Origin: G963662605 sp963662605
GTDB lineage: Bacteria; Bacteroidota; Ignavibacteria; Ignavibacteriales; Ignavibacteriaceae
DNA: 64,000 bases
NCBI GenBank assembly: GCA_963662605.1
Contig: OY759785.1
Span: forward strand, 1,178,001 to 1,242,000
Reading direction: 5' to 3'
Position numbers and translations under genes: made by a program. How positions within the stretch are numbered: position 1 is the stretch's first letter; every line of letters starts with the position of its first letter. A model generated the notes under the pieces. The model saw nothing but the letters and a program-made list of their open reading frames with translations. It was not told where the DNA came from and searched no databases. Below, one piece after another: positions 8,991 to 18,664 of this stretch.

Positions 8991-9767
8991 TTAATTTTTG
9001 GAATCAGATTGCCGCAAATCCAAATAGAAAAATTTTACTACTCCGAATTTTGAGGCATCAGGTCCGCTGCACTGCAAATAATTTCCGGCCTTGAAATAGT
9101 ATTTGTCGGTCGTGCCGAAATATTCGGTAGTATAGGTATGTGAGCATGTATTGCCGTTTACAGTTACGGTGATAGTACCGGTTTTCATGGTTATCGTATA
9201 AGAAATCAAATCGCCCAGCGAAAGCCCTTTTACGAGATCTACATTGTGGTCGCCTTTATCTTCATCATTGTCTTTGAACTGTGCGGTGATTTTGCACTTT
9301 CCGTCCTTTTTGCCGTTCCACATCATCTTAAATACCTGTGATTTTTTATCACTGCCGTGGATTTGTCCGATTATTATTTTTGGGGTATCAGGGACTATCG
9401 CTACCACTTTACACTCTGCAGTTAAAGTATGTTCAGTCGTGTCGGTTAACAACCAATCGGCATTTCCCGCAACCTGGCGCAGTTCCACTCTCGGATGCAC
9501 CGCATCTTTCGTCGTCGTGCCGTTTTCCGGAGTTTTGAATACTAAAGAGCCATCTAAAGAGTCGGTATAAAACAGATTGCTCGAATAACCGGCGGATAGT
9601 TTTGATGGTTTTACTTCGGTAAAGCGGTAGCTGGTATCAAGTGTTTGCAGTTTCCACACGCGCAAATCGAAATTCCCGCTCGGAGGCAATTTGGTATTAA
9701 GCTGAGCAAGAGAAACTGAACAGAGACATAAAAATATGACAGCGCTGTATTTCAAAAAAGGGGGCAT
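8991..9767 (-). CDS. Polysaccharide lyase family 7 (alginate lyase), secreted
   Basis: 258 aa from the ATG at 9767, which has AGGAG five bases upstream; an in-frame ATG 99 bases further upstream lacks a good ribosome binding site. Signal peptide at 1-21 (ends VSLAQ). The PL7 hallmarks are all visible: RVELR at 93-97, QIH at 135-137 and YFKAGNYLQ at 224-232. In PL7 the Arg/Gln/His/Tyr residues of these motifs neutralise the uronate carboxylate and do beta-elimination of alginate. The single catalytic domain spans almost the whole mature protein; there is no T9SS sorting domain, so export to the periplasm or by another route is likely. No other alginate genes are near. Confidence 0.9.
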   Translation of the reverse strand: MPPFLKYSAVIFLCLCSVSLAQLNTKLPPSGNFDLRVWKLQTLDTSYRFTEVKPSKLSAGYSSNLFYTDSLDGSLVFKTPENGTTTKDAVHPRVELRQVAGNADWLLTDTTEHTLTAECKVVAIVPDTPKIIIGQIHGSDKKSQVFKMMWNGKKDGKCKITAQFKDNDEDKGDHNVDLVKGLSLGDLISYTITMKTGTITVTVNGNTCSHTYTTEYFGTTDKYYFKAGNYLQCSGPDASKFGVVKFFYLDLRQSDSKN

Positions 9768-9930
9768 GATAACTCCTGAGTGAAAATGTTTTCCTTTTTG
9801 ACACGTCTTAATATAAATAAGATTAACGACACATGGAGAAATAATAGAAGTATTTGTGCCTTTCACAACAGATTAGAATCATATGAATAGTTATATTTGT
9901 CGTCAAAGTTCAAAACAATTAATTAAGTCT

Positions 9931-10818
9931 ATGCAGTTTTCACAGGCTCAAATTGAATCCGGTTATGCCAGTGCGATGAATTTGGCAAAAAGCCACTATG
10001 AGAATTTCCCGGTGGTGTCGGTGCTTATTCCAAAAGAACTGCGGAAGCATGTTGCAGTAATCTACTGGTTTGCCAGAACGGCGGATGACTTTGCGGATGA
10101 TGAGACTCTCTCCGCAGAAGTTAGAATGAAACATATGACTCAATTTGAACAGCGGCTCAATAAAACCGCCGGGGGTGATCCTTCGGATGAGCTGGATGCT
10201 GCACTGTTGAATACTATTACCGAGTGTAAGATTACGGTTCAGTATCTGTACGACCTGCTGTCGGCTTTTAAGCAGGACATAATCAGAACCCGGTATGCAA
10301 CATTAGATGAACTGTTAGACTACTGCAGGCGCTCTGCAAATCCCGTGGGCAGGCTGATGCTTCAGTTATTCGGACTTCATAATGCGGAAAACGTTCAGTA
10401 CTCTGACAAAATATGTTCCGCACTTCAGCTCGCCAATTTTTGGCAGGATGTTTCTCTTGATGTAAAAAAAGAGAGAATATATGTCCCCGAGGCGTACCTG
10501 CAAAAATTCGCCGTAAGTGAAGATGAGGTGTACTATCCTGAAAAATCCGGCCCCAATACGCGGAAATTTAAGAATTGCATGCGGGAGTTGGTAAATATTA
10601 CCGATCAGATGTTTGTTGAAGGTCAGCCGCTGATTCCCTTATTAAACGGCGTCTTTAAATATGAAATAGCATGGACCGTACTTGGCGGTCGAAAAATATT
10701 AGAAAAAATCCGGAAAATTGATTATAATGTACATCATGAACGTGTCCGTTTATCAAAGTTCGAATTATTACAATTAGGAATATCATCTTTTTTTTATGGA
10801 AGCAGCCAACGAAGGTAG
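9931..10818 (+). CDS. hpnC: Hydroxysqualene synthase HpnC-like (squalene/phytoene synthase family)
   Basis: 295 aa from the ATG at 9931 (an upstream ATG at 9883 adds 16 unconserved residues; neither has a clear ribosome binding site). Trans-isoprenyl diphosphate synthase motifs are present: WFARTADDFADDE early on and NFWQDVSLDVKKERIYVP later, the two Asp-rich Mg-binding regions. HpnC converts presqualene diphosphate to hydroxysqualene in the HpnC/D/E route. Assignment as HpnC rather than HpnD rests on order in the hpnC-D-E cluster and on the short N-terminus with SHYENFPV. It overlaps the next gene by 23 bases, so it is translationally coupled to it. Confidence 0.88.
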   Translation: MQFSQAQIESGYASAMNLAKSHYENFPVVSVLIPKELRKHVAVIYWFARTADDFADDETLSAEVRMKHMTQFEQRLNKTAGGDPSDELDAALLNTITECKITVQYLYDLLSAFKQDIIRTRYATLDELLDYCRRSANPVGRLMLQLFGLHNAENVQYSDKICSALQLANFWQDVSLDVKKERIYVPEAYLQKFAVSEDEVYYPEKSGPNTRKFKNCMRELVNITDQMFVEGQPLIPLLNGVFKYEIAWTVLGGRKILEKIRKIDYNVHHERVRLSKFELLQLGISSFFYGSSQRR

Positions 10819-11641
10819 CATAGCTCGTAAAAGCAAAAGCAGCTTTTACTATGCCTTTAAATTATTGCCGAAAGCCAAACGCGAGGCAATGACGGTGGTC
10901 TATGCTTTTTGCAGAAAAACGGATGACATTGTAGATGAAGGAAACGAACCGGCACAAGTAAAGGAACAGCGACTCACCAAGTGGCGCATCGAATTGGAAA
11001 AAGCCGCGCAGAACAATTCCGAATACACGTTGTTGAACAAAACACTGCAAATCGCAAAGCAGTTCAACATTCCTCTTGAGCACTTCTTCGAGTTGATTAA
11101 AGGCATGGAAATGGATCTTAAGGAGAACCGTTTTCAGTCCTTTGAAGAATTGCGCCTGTACTGTTACCGGGTTGCTTCAACAGTCGGTTTGATGTCTATT
11201 GAAATTTTCGGATACAAGCATGAAAGTGCGCGTTTATTCGCTGAGAATCTCGGTATCGCTTTACAACTGACAAACATCATCCGTGACGTGAGCCTTGACG
11301 CTGCCAACGGAAGGATTTATCTGCCGCTTGATGAAATGAAAATGTTCAACTATTCCGAAGAAGATTTAATGGCGCGCCGTTATAACGCGAACTTCATTCA
11401 GCTTATGGAGTTTCAGGCGAAGCGTGCAAAATTCTATTTTACCGAAGCCACCAAGTATTTAAACCACGACGATAAGGCATCCATGTACGCGGCACGCGCA
11501 ATGCAGCATATTTACTTCCGCATATTGAATAGAATAATCGAAGCGAAGTACGATGTCTTTACCAGAAAAATTAAACTTTCGACATTTGAAAAGCTCGGCA
11601 TTTCCGTCGGGGTTTGGGCGAAGTACAATCTCGTTTACTAA
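10796..11641 (+). CDS. hpnD: Presqualene diphosphate synthase HpnD
   Basis: 281 aa. Squalene/phytoene synthase fold with CRKTDDIVDE (first Asp-rich motif, about 39-48) and QLTNIIRDVSLDAANGRIYLP (second). SFYYAFKLLPKAKREA at the N-terminus is typical of the HpnD branch. It condenses two farnesyl diphosphates to presqualene diphosphate. The gene lies inside a tight three-gene unit: it overlaps hpnC upstream, and its TAA shares one base with the ATG of hpnE. Confidence 0.92.
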   Translation: MEAANEGSIARKSKSSFYYAFKLLPKAKREAMTVVYAFCRKTDDIVDEGNEPAQVKEQRLTKWRIELEKAAQNNSEYTLLNKTLQIAKQFNIPLEHFFELIKGMEMDLKENRFQSFEELRLYCYRVASTVGLMSIEIFGYKHESARLFAENLGIALQLTNIIRDVSLDAANGRIYLPLDEMKMFNYSEEDLMARRYNANFIQLMEFQAKRAKFYFTEATKYLNHDDKASMYAARAMQHIYFRILNRIIEAKYDVFTRKIKLSTFEKLGISVGVWAKYNLVY

Positions 11642-12924
11642 TGAATAAAGCCATCATTGTCGGCGGCGGACTTTCGGGACTATCTGCTGCCATACATCTC
11701 ATTAAAAAAAATATCTCTCCAATAATTATTGAAGCCTCTCCCAAAACAGGCGGACGGGCATCTTCGTATTATGACAATGACTTTTCGTCACATCTCGATA
11801 ACGGTCAGCATATCCTTATGGGATGTTATTTCAACACTCTGGATTACCTGCGAATAATCGGGGCGGAAGATAACCTGATATATCAGGATAATCTGCATGT
11901 GGATTTTGTGAATGCGGAGGGAAAAGATTTACCGCTGGATGCCGGAGACCTGATTTATCCCCTTAATACATTGCGGGCATTGTTGCAGTATGAGGCTGTT
12001 CCGTTGCATAGGCGGCTTCATTGCGCGGCTTTTTTTGTAAAGTGCATTATGCTTTATCGTGGCATAAGTCCTTCGGAAAAAACGGTATCCCAATGGCTTG
12101 AGGCTAACGGTGAGGGAAGAGAAATACAGAAAACTTTGTGGGATTTTCTTTCCATCGGGGCCCTGAATACTTCTCCGGATAAAGCCGACGCATTTTTATT
12201 CAGAGATATGCTCAGACAGATTTTTTTGCGGGGTAATGCTGCGCAAACTATCATCTTACCTCGGTATAATTTATCAAAATCGTTTTGTGAACCCGCAGAA
12301 AAATTCATTTTGGAAAATGGCGGGGAGATACGATTCGGCGAAAGGCTGCTATCTCTGCAATCCGATAATGGTATCGTAAAATCAATCACGACGAACAAGC
12401 AGACATATAGCGATTTTACTTCGGTTCTCACAGCACTGCCGCCGCATGCATATTTGCATGTAGATGGAATGCCTCAGGACATTACCGCCAGTGCCGAAAA
12501 GGTAGAGTATTCATCCATTCTTACATTTCATTTGAAGCTTACGGACAATCATGTAACGAAGCCATTTTACGGATTGATAGGCTCACCTTTGCATTGGGTA
12601 TTTAATCACGGTGGGTATATTACAACGGTAATCAGCAATGCCGACGAGTACCTGAAAAGCTCCGAAGATGATTTGTATAAGATGATTAAATCTGAGCTAA
12701 AAATGTATTTGAAAATTTCGCCGGAAAAAATCCAAGGATATAAAATCATTCAGGAGAAAAAAGCGACCTTTGTTCCGGACAGCGCGCAGTTAAAGAACCG
12801 GCCGAAGGCAATAACCCCGCTGGCAAATTTATTCCTTGCCGGTGATTGGGTACAGAACGGCTTACCTGCAACCATCGAAGGTGCAATTCTTAATGGCAAA
12901 AACGCGGCAAAACTTATCTCCTAA
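11641..12924 (+). CDS. hpnE: Hydroxysqualene dehydroxylase HpnE
   Basis: 427 aa. The start at 11641 overlaps the hpnD stop by one base. FAD-binding Rossmann motif IIVGGGLSGLSAAIHLI (4-20) with the following GGRASS, and the C-terminal FAD-contact segment NLFLAGDWVQNGLPATIEGA, mark the amine-oxidase/phytoene-desaturase-like family. HpnE reduces hydroxysqualene to squalene, completing the FPP-to-squalene route begun by hpnC and hpnD. No squalene-hopene cyclase is in the window, so whether the end product is hopanoid, sterol-like or free squalene is not shown. Its 3' end overlaps polA by 4 bases on the opposite strand. Confidence 0.92.
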   Translation: MNKAIIVGGGLSGLSAAIHLIKKNISPIIIEASPKTGGRASSYYDNDFSSHLDNGQHILMGCYFNTLDYLRIIGAEDNLIYQDNLHVDFVNAEGKDLPLDAGDLIYPLNTLRALLQYEAVPLHRRLHCAAFFVKCIMLYRGISPSEKTVSQWLEANGEGREIQKTLWDFLSIGALNTSPDKADAFLFRDMLRQIFLRGNAAQTIILPRYNLSKSFCEPAEKFILENGGEIRFGERLLSLQSDNGIVKSITTNKQTYSDFTSVLTALPPHAYLHVDGMPQDITASAEKVEYSSILTFHLKLTDNHVTKPFYGLIGSPLHWVFNHGGYITTVISNADEYLKSSEDDLYKMIKSELKMYLKISPEKIQGYKIIQEKKATFVPDSAQLKNRPKAITPLANLFLAGDWVQNGLPATIEGAILNGKNAAKLIS

Positions 12925-15701
12925 TGTGCGTCCAGCCAGTTATCGCCGGTACCGATCTCAACTTTAACGGGAACATTAAGCGGAAATGAATTTTCCATTA
13001 AATCTTTAATCATCGGAATCAGCTCATCAACTTCATCCTTGCGGGCATCGAATAAAAGCTCATCATGCACCTGAAGAATCATCTTCGACACAAACTTTCT
13101 TTTCTTCATCTCGTTATGAATGTTTATCATCGCCGCTTTAATCATATCCGCTGCCGTTCCCTGAATAGGCATATTGACGGCGACACGCTCTTCAAATTGC
13201 TGAACAACACGGTTACTGCTGTTAATATTCCTGAGGAAACGTCTGCGTCCTGTTAGAGTCTGGGCAAAACCATTAGCCTTTGCTACCTGAACGGAGCTTT
13301 CAATAAATGCTTTTACGCTTTTGAAGGTATAGAAATAGGTATCAATAATCTCTTTCGCTTGTTTTTGCATTATGCCGAGCCGGGTTTTTAGTCCGAATGC
13401 TCCGATACCATAAAGAATACCGAAATTTACTTCTTTAGCCTTACGGCGCATATCGGGTGTAACCTCACTGACCGGCACGCCGAATACCAGCGCTGCAGTT
13501 CTGCGGTGAATATCCTCACCGTCAATGAATGCCTGCTTTAAGCGCTCATCGCCGCACATGCTCGCCATGATGCGCAATTCTATTTGACTGTAATCGGCAC
13601 TGATAATGACATGGTCGCTATCCGAAGGAACGAATGCCCGGCGTATTTCTTTGCCGAGCTCGGTACGGATAGGGATGTTCTGTAAATTCGGATTGATGCT
13701 GGACAATCTTCCCGTTGAGGCAATGGTCTGATTATATGTTGTGTGGACTTTCCCCGTGTGCTCACTTATAAGAGCGGGAAGAGCGTCAACATACGTTGAT
13801 TTAAGTTTGGCGGCCTGCCTGTATAATAAAAGCGCTTCAATAATTTCGTGCTCGCCACGCAAATTCTCAAGCGATTGGGCATCTGTTGAATAGCCGGTTT
13901 TTGTTTTCTTGGATGTACGGAGATGCAATTTATCAAACAATATCTTTTGCAACTGCTGTGTGGAGTTGATATTGAACGTTTCTCCCGCGAGAGCAAAGAT
14001 GCTCTGTGTGGCCGCATCAATGGTCACTTGCAAATCTCCACTCATCAATTTTAATGCTGCCGTATCGAGTCTGACGCCTTCCTTTTCCATTTCATGCAGG
14101 ACTTCAACAAGCGGAAATTCAAAATCATATGCGACATGATGCAGATTCTCTTTCTCAATTTCCTTTTGTAGAACTTTATATAGCCGGTATGTAATATCGG
14201 CATCCTCGGCGGAGTAGTCACTCAATGTCTGAACGTCTACATCAAAAATCTTTGCAGCCTGTTTTTTTGGCCCGAGTAAGTCCGATAACGGAATCGGTGT
14301 ATAATTCAGATACTTTTCAGAAAGATCATCCATGCCGACCTTCTGATCCGGATCAATAAGGAAGGCAGCGATCATGGTATCAAAGGTGAAATTTTCAACA
14401 CGGATGCCGAGTGTTTCCGTTACTGCAATATCGAACTTGCCGTTCTGGCAGATTTTTTTAATATCTTTATTCTCAAAAACAGGCTTGAATATTTTAACAA
14501 AATCATCAACGGGCATTCTTTCGGATGAGATAGTCGGCTCAAAAATGCCTTCACCTTTGAACGGATTCATCGCGACATAATAGGCAGTCTTTTCCTTCAT
14601 GCAGAAAGAGACTCCAGCGACATGTAAACTAAATTGATCCAATCCGTCGGTCTCAGTATCAAAAACAAATTCCTCAGCCTTCGATAACTCGTCAGCTAAA
14701 CGCCGGGCATCATCTTTGTCTATAATAAGTTTGTAATTAACATGCTCTTTGTTGAATGTTCTGTCGGCAACTGAAGTATCTGCAACTTCTACCGGGGTAG
14801 GAGCATTGCTTGCTTGATAAAATTGTGTGAGTTTTTGCAACAGCGCCTGTTTGAAATCTAATTCGCTGAACATAGCGCGTACCTTTTCAAAATCCGGTAC
14901 GTGTATCTTTGTCGCGTTAAGATCAATTTCAATCGGCGTATTTATTTCAATCGTAACTAAACGTTTCGAGAGGAAAGCATTCTCTCTGTTGGCCTCGAGC
15001 TTTGCCTTTACGCCGGGAGGGGTGATGCTGTCAATATGCGCATAAATGTTTTCGACCGAGTGATATTTTTGAATAAGCGGCACTGCGGTTTTTTCTCCGA
15101 TGCCTTTTACACCCGGCACGTTGTCGGACGCATCACCGACAAGGGCGAGATAATCAATCATCTGAATGGGTTCAAATCCGTAATCTTTCCGTACGCGTTC
15201 AATATCGAAGAGGGCGATTTCCTCGGTACTCTTTCCGGGTTTAACAATGTTTATGTTGTCATCAACCAGTTGAACATAGTCTTTGTCAGGTGTTATCATG
15301 TAGGCGGTCATACCGCTCGCGGCGGCATGCTTGGCGACTGTGCCGATAATATCATCAGCCTCGTATCCGGCCAATGAATACACCGGAATGTTCAGTACTT
15401 CAACCAGCTCCTTTATTTTACCGATTTGCGGTACCATATCCTCAGGCATAGCTTGACGGTTTGCTTTATACGCCGCATATTCAATGTGGCGGAAGGTCGG
15501 TTCTTTAAGATCGAATGCCACGAGTACATAATCGGGACGTACATCCTCAAGCACTTTGATTAATTGTGTAAGGAATCCATAAATGGCTGAGGTCGGAAAT
15601 CCGTCCTTGGTGCGGAGCGGGCGGGAGATAAATGCAAAATATGCTCTATATGCCAGAGCCATTGCATCAATAAGAACAATTTTTTCTTTTTTAGCTGTCA
15701 T
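12921..15701 (-). CDS. polA: DNA polymerase I
   Basis: 926 aa, the usual length. The N-terminal 5' nuclease domain (about 1-290) has DYVLVAFDLKEPTFRH and YEADDIIGT. The 3'-5' proofreading domain (about 330-520) keeps its metal ligands in FDTETDGLD and YSAEDADITYRLY, so proofreading is probably active, unlike in Taq-type enzymes. The polymerase domain has motif A ADYSQIELRIMA, motif B RRKAKEVNFGILYGI and motif C LQVHDELLFDA. It functions in repair and Okazaki fragment maturation. It overlaps the permease gene upstream by 11 bases and faces hpnE tail-to-tail. Confidence 0.97.
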   Translation of the reverse strand: MTAKKEKIVLIDAMALAYRAYFAFISRPLRTKDGFPTSAIYGFLTQLIKVLEDVRPDYVLVAFDLKEPTFRHIEYAAYKANRQAMPEDMVPQIGKIKELVEVLNIPVYSLAGYEADDIIGTVAKHAAASGMTAYMITPDKDYVQLVDDNINIVKPGKSTEEIALFDIERVRKDYGFEPIQMIDYLALVGDASDNVPGVKGIGEKTAVPLIQKYHSVENIYAHIDSITPPGVKAKLEANRENAFLSKRLVTIEINTPIEIDLNATKIHVPDFEKVRAMFSELDFKQALLQKLTQFYQASNAPTPVEVADTSVADRTFNKEHVNYKLIIDKDDARRLADELSKAEEFVFDTETDGLDQFSLHVAGVSFCMKEKTAYYVAMNPFKGEGIFEPTISSERMPVDDFVKIFKPVFENKDIKKICQNGKFDIAVTETLGIRVENFTFDTMIAAFLIDPDQKVGMDDLSEKYLNYTPIPLSDLLGPKKQAAKIFDVDVQTLSDYSAEDADITYRLYKVLQKEIEKENLHHVAYDFEFPLVEVLHEMEKEGVRLDTAALKLMSGDLQVTIDAATQSIFALAGETFNINSTQQLQKILFDKLHLRTSKKTKTGYSTDAQSLENLRGEHEIIEALLLYRQAAKLKSTYVDALPALISEHTGKVHTTYNQTIASTGRLSSINPNLQNIPIRTELGKEIRRAFVPSDSDHVIISADYSQIELRIMASMCGDERLKQAFIDGEDIHRRTAALVFGVPVSEVTPDMRRKAKEVNFGILYGIGAFGLKTRLGIMQKQAKEIIDTYFYTFKSVKAFIESSVQVAKANGFAQTLTGRRRFLRNINSSNRVVQQFEERVAVNMPIQGTAADMIKAAMINIHNEMKKRKFVSKMILQVHDELLFDARKDEVDELIPMIKDLMENSFPLNVPVKVEIGTGDNWLDAH

Positions 15702-17091
15702 GTAAAAACCTTTTTCGCAAAATATAAATCGGTAGTCCTGCTGCTATGAGCAGAGTTCCCATCATCGCGTTTGACGTATTCGAAATTAACGTATTCATAA
15801 GAAACAGGAAAGAAAAGATAACAAAAATTACCGGAGTAACCGGATAGCCCCATGCTTTATACGGCCGGGGAGTATCGGGCATTTTATAGCGCAAAATGAT
15901 AATTCCCAATGCGCCGAGCATGTAGAACAGCCAGGAAGCAAACATCACATAATCGGTTATGGTATCAAATGAACCGGACATCACCAGTACCGCGGACCAG
16001 ATTCCCTGTGCAACGAGTGATACGTGCGGCGTTGCGAATTTGGGATGTATCTTGCCGAGCGATTTGAAAAACATGTTTTCGCGTGCCATGGCGAATTGCA
16101 CTCTCGCCGTGGCAAGAATGCTGCCGTTCAAGGCTCCGAATGACGAAATGATTACAAAGATGGAGATGACTGCTGCGCCGGTATTACCGAATATTTTTTC
16201 GGCCGCAGACGCGGCAACCAATTCGCAGTCCTTCATAACTTCAACAGGCAGTACATACAAGTACGCGACGTTGATGAGTACATAACCCCCCATGACAATT
16301 AGTGTTCCGTACATAAGAGCAAGAGGTACATTGCGCTGTGGATTTTTTATTTCACCGGCAACGAATGTCACATTATTCCAGCCGTCATACGACCAGAAAG
16401 CACCTGCCAGTGCCAATCCGATTAATGAAAAAAAGTTATGCGATACCTGCGGCGGAAGAGAAAACCCATGATAAAAGTTTGCAGTTGAACCATGACCGAA
16501 CATTAAAAGCAATAATGATAGGACAATGATAGAACCGATTTTAATATATGTTATGATGCTTTGAACAAGTCCGCCGAAAACGACACCGACGTAATTAATG
16601 CCGGTCAGGAAGAGTATGCTGATAATGGCGACAAGTTTAACACCGAACTCAGCGAAAGGGAATATGTTACCGACGAATGGAATATAAAAATGTAAGTTAG
16701 CCATAAATGCCGGAGCGAGAGGCAGTTTAAAAAAGTACCCGATATATTCGGCAAAAATATATGCAATGGCAGCCTGACACCCGGTTTGTATTACGGAAAA
16801 AATAGACCAGCCGTACAGATACGCGGTAAAATCGCCGTACATCTTTTTGAAATACATGTACTGTCCGCCGGTTGCATCAATCATTCCGGCGGCTTCGGCA
16901 TTGACCAAGGCTCCGATGCAGGTCATAATTCCGGCGACTATCCACACTAATAGCAGGAGTTCGGGAGACATCAATTGTCCCGACATGGAAGCGGGTTTTT
17001 TGAAAATACCGGCTCCGATCATGGACCCGGCCACAATCATAGTAGCTGTGGAAAGTCCCAATCCGCGGACTAATTCTTTATGTTGCTTCAC
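15691..17091 (-). CDS. APC-family amino acid permease
   Basis: 466 aa from the GTG at 17091, with GGA about 6 bases upstream; the open frame continues 70 codons further but that part is not permease-like. About 12 membrane segments. The first segment has the APC signature GLGLSTATMIVAGSMIGAGIF, where the broken helix binds the amino-acid backbone. It is close to the LAT/serine-threonine exchanger group (FWSYDGWNNVTFVAGEIKNP is the conserved region near helix 6-7). Substrate not determined. It runs into polA with an 11-base overlap, which suggests co-transcription. Confidence 0.87.
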   Translation of the reverse strand: MKQHKELVRGLGLSTATMIVAGSMIGAGIFKKPASMSGQLMSPELLLLVWIVAGIMTCIGALVNAEAAGMIDATGGQYMYFKKMYGDFTAYLYGWSIFSVIQTGCQAAIAYIFAEYIGYFFKLPLAPAFMANLHFYIPFVGNIFPFAEFGVKLVAIISILFLTGINYVGVVFGGLVQSIITYIKIGSIIVLSLLLLMFGHGSTANFYHGFSLPPQVSHNFFSLIGLALAGAFWSYDGWNNVTFVAGEIKNPQRNVPLALMYGTLIVMGGYVLINVAYLYVLPVEVMKDCELVAASAAEKIFGNTGAAVISIFVIISSFGALNGSILATARVQFAMARENMFFKSLGKIHPKFATPHVSLVAQGIWSAVLVMSGSFDTITDYVMFASWLFYMLGALGIIILRYKMPDTPRPYKAWGYPVTPVIFVIFSFLFLMNTLISNTSNAMMGTLLIAAGLPIYILRKRFLHDS

Positions 17092-17427
17092 GCCTTTTCC
17101 GGAAATAATGTATGTGTTTGTATCTGTTTTTAGCTTCAAAGCTGAAAAAAATATACAAAGAAAAATCGTGTATCGGAAACGGTATTTGCGGGTGCGGCAT
17201 TCGGGCTGTAGTCTATCCATATTCAGTCTTCCTAACCCACGGGTTAACCCGTGGGTTAGGAAGTAGATCATGTTCATAACCGGTTTGTGCTGACGTATCA
17301 CAAACTAAGGCAATTTTTATTACCCGCGGATTTAAACGATTATTATGAGAATTTTGTCTACTAATTATTATTGTTTTAATAAATTACCATGTTGAATTAT
17401 TTACGTTTTAATTGAATCGGAGCATGC
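17092..17427. promoter_or_regulatory. Divergent intergenic region with a perfect 36-bp palindrome
   Basis: This gap separates the minus-strand permease from the plus-strand phosphoesterase, so it must hold promoters in both directions; I could not assign -10/-33 boxes with confidence. At 17228-17263 is a perfect palindrome whose right half is AACCCGTGGGTTAGGAAG. A degenerate half-copy, TCATGGGCTAGGAAG, occurs at 28068-28082, so it may belong to a dispersed repeat family. It is too long and too symmetric for an ordinary operator. Confidence 0.65.
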
Positions 17428-18456
17428 ATGAAAAAACTATCGTTCTTACTGGCAGTTCTCTTATTGACCTGCGGCTTTAAATATTCTTATGCTAAAGGGC
17501 AGGATACTATTCTTGTCGGTTTCTGGAATATGGAAAATTTTTACGACACACTCGACGACAAAAAAATAAATGATGAAGAATTTCTTCCGGATGCAAAAAA
17601 GCACTGGACTTCGGACCGTTTCGAAACCAAATGTAAGAACCATGCAAAAGTTATTCTCGAAATGAACAGCGGCAAAGGTCTTGATGTCATGGGAATGGCT
17701 GAAATCGAAAACCGCGGCGTGGTTGAAGCTCTCATTAATAAAATGCCCGATTGCAATTACGGCATAGCACACATGGACTCCCCTGATGAACGTGGTATTG
17801 ACTGCGCCTTGATATTTAAAAGCGCCGTTTTTGATTTAGTCAGTGTTGTCGGCGACACGGTTTTCCTGCCAACGAAATATCCAACCCGTCTGATCCTGCA
17901 CGTTGTGCTGAAGGACAAGAAGAACGATGAGGTGCTTCATGTATTTGTCAATCACTGGCCGTCACGCAGAGGCGGACAGGATGAGTCCGTCATCAATCGT
18001 ATAACCGCTGCATCAGTATTGCGTAAAGATGTGGATGCGCTGCTTGCTAAAGATAAAAATGCAAATATCGTTATTATGGGCGACTTTAACGACGAACCGA
18101 CAAATGTTTCAATTGATTCCGTTCTTGCTGCCGGTCACTATATGCCGACTGCTCCTGATGCCAAAACAACGCTGCAGAATCTTGCTTGGGAAAGAAAATC
18201 CAAAGGCGAAGGAACGCTGAAATACAGAAATGAATGGGATTTATTGGATCAGATTATCGTATCAAACCCACTCGTCGGAAAGAATAAAATTAGCTATCTT
18301 AACGGAAGCTTTACCATTTACAAACAGGATTATATGATAGAAACCGAAGAAAGATACGCGGGAAGCCCGCTGCCGACATATGGCGGAAATAAGTATCTCG
18401 GTGGTTACAGCGATCATTTCCCGGTTTTCGCAAAGTTTTTAGTATCCGGTAAATAG
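17428..18456 (+). CDS. Secreted endonuclease/exonuclease/phosphatase (EEP) family protein
   Basis: 342 aa. Signal peptide at 1-22. The EEP fold motifs are present: GFWNMENFYD (N-terminal Asn), GMAEIEN (metal-binding Glu), ERGIDCALIF, VNHWPSR (catalytic His), GDFND (Asp/Asn) and the C-terminal SDHFPVFAKF (catalytic His). All catalytic positions are intact. It is probably periplasmic or exported. Substrate could be DNA, RNA or a phosphoester; the sequence does not tell. It stands alone, with divergent and downstream gaps on either side. Confidence 0.9.
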   Translation: MKKLSFLLAVLLLTCGFKYSYAKGQDTILVGFWNMENFYDTLDDKKINDEEFLPDAKKHWTSDRFETKCKNHAKVILEMNSGKGLDVMGMAEIENRGVVEALINKMPDCNYGIAHMDSPDERGIDCALIFKSAVFDLVSVVGDTVFLPTKYPTRLILHVVLKDKKNDEVLHVFVNHWPSRRGGQDESVINRITAASVLRKDVDALLAKDKNANIVIMGDFNDEPTNVSIDSVLAAGHYMPTAPDAKTTLQNLAWERKSKGEGTLKYRNEWDLLDQIIVSNPLVGKNKISYLNGSFTIYKQDYMIETEERYAGSPLPTYGGNKYLGGYSDHFPVFAKFLVSGK

Positions 18457-18664
18457 TACAATAATTTAGGCTGTGCTTGTCCCTGGGCATTTATTTGTAA
18501 GCGGATAAGATTAATTTCCGTAATTTGGTTGGTATAAAACAATCTCCGCCTTAATTAGATACGATTATTGGTAAAATTGCTGAAAAAAGTTAAATTAGGT
18601 ATTGTGTTTTCTTAAGAATTGAGAACTACATAGAGATTGATTATATAATTAAAATGGAGCGCTT

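Noticed and set aside
9768..9866. Longer start for the alginate lyase
   Set aside because: The shorter ATG at 9767 has AGGAG at good spacing and starts a standard signal peptide; the upstream extension has neither.
17092..17301. N-terminal 70-codon extension of the amino acid permease
   Set aside because: It runs through the palindrome and is basic and unconserved in appearance; the GTG at 17091 begins the permease fold.
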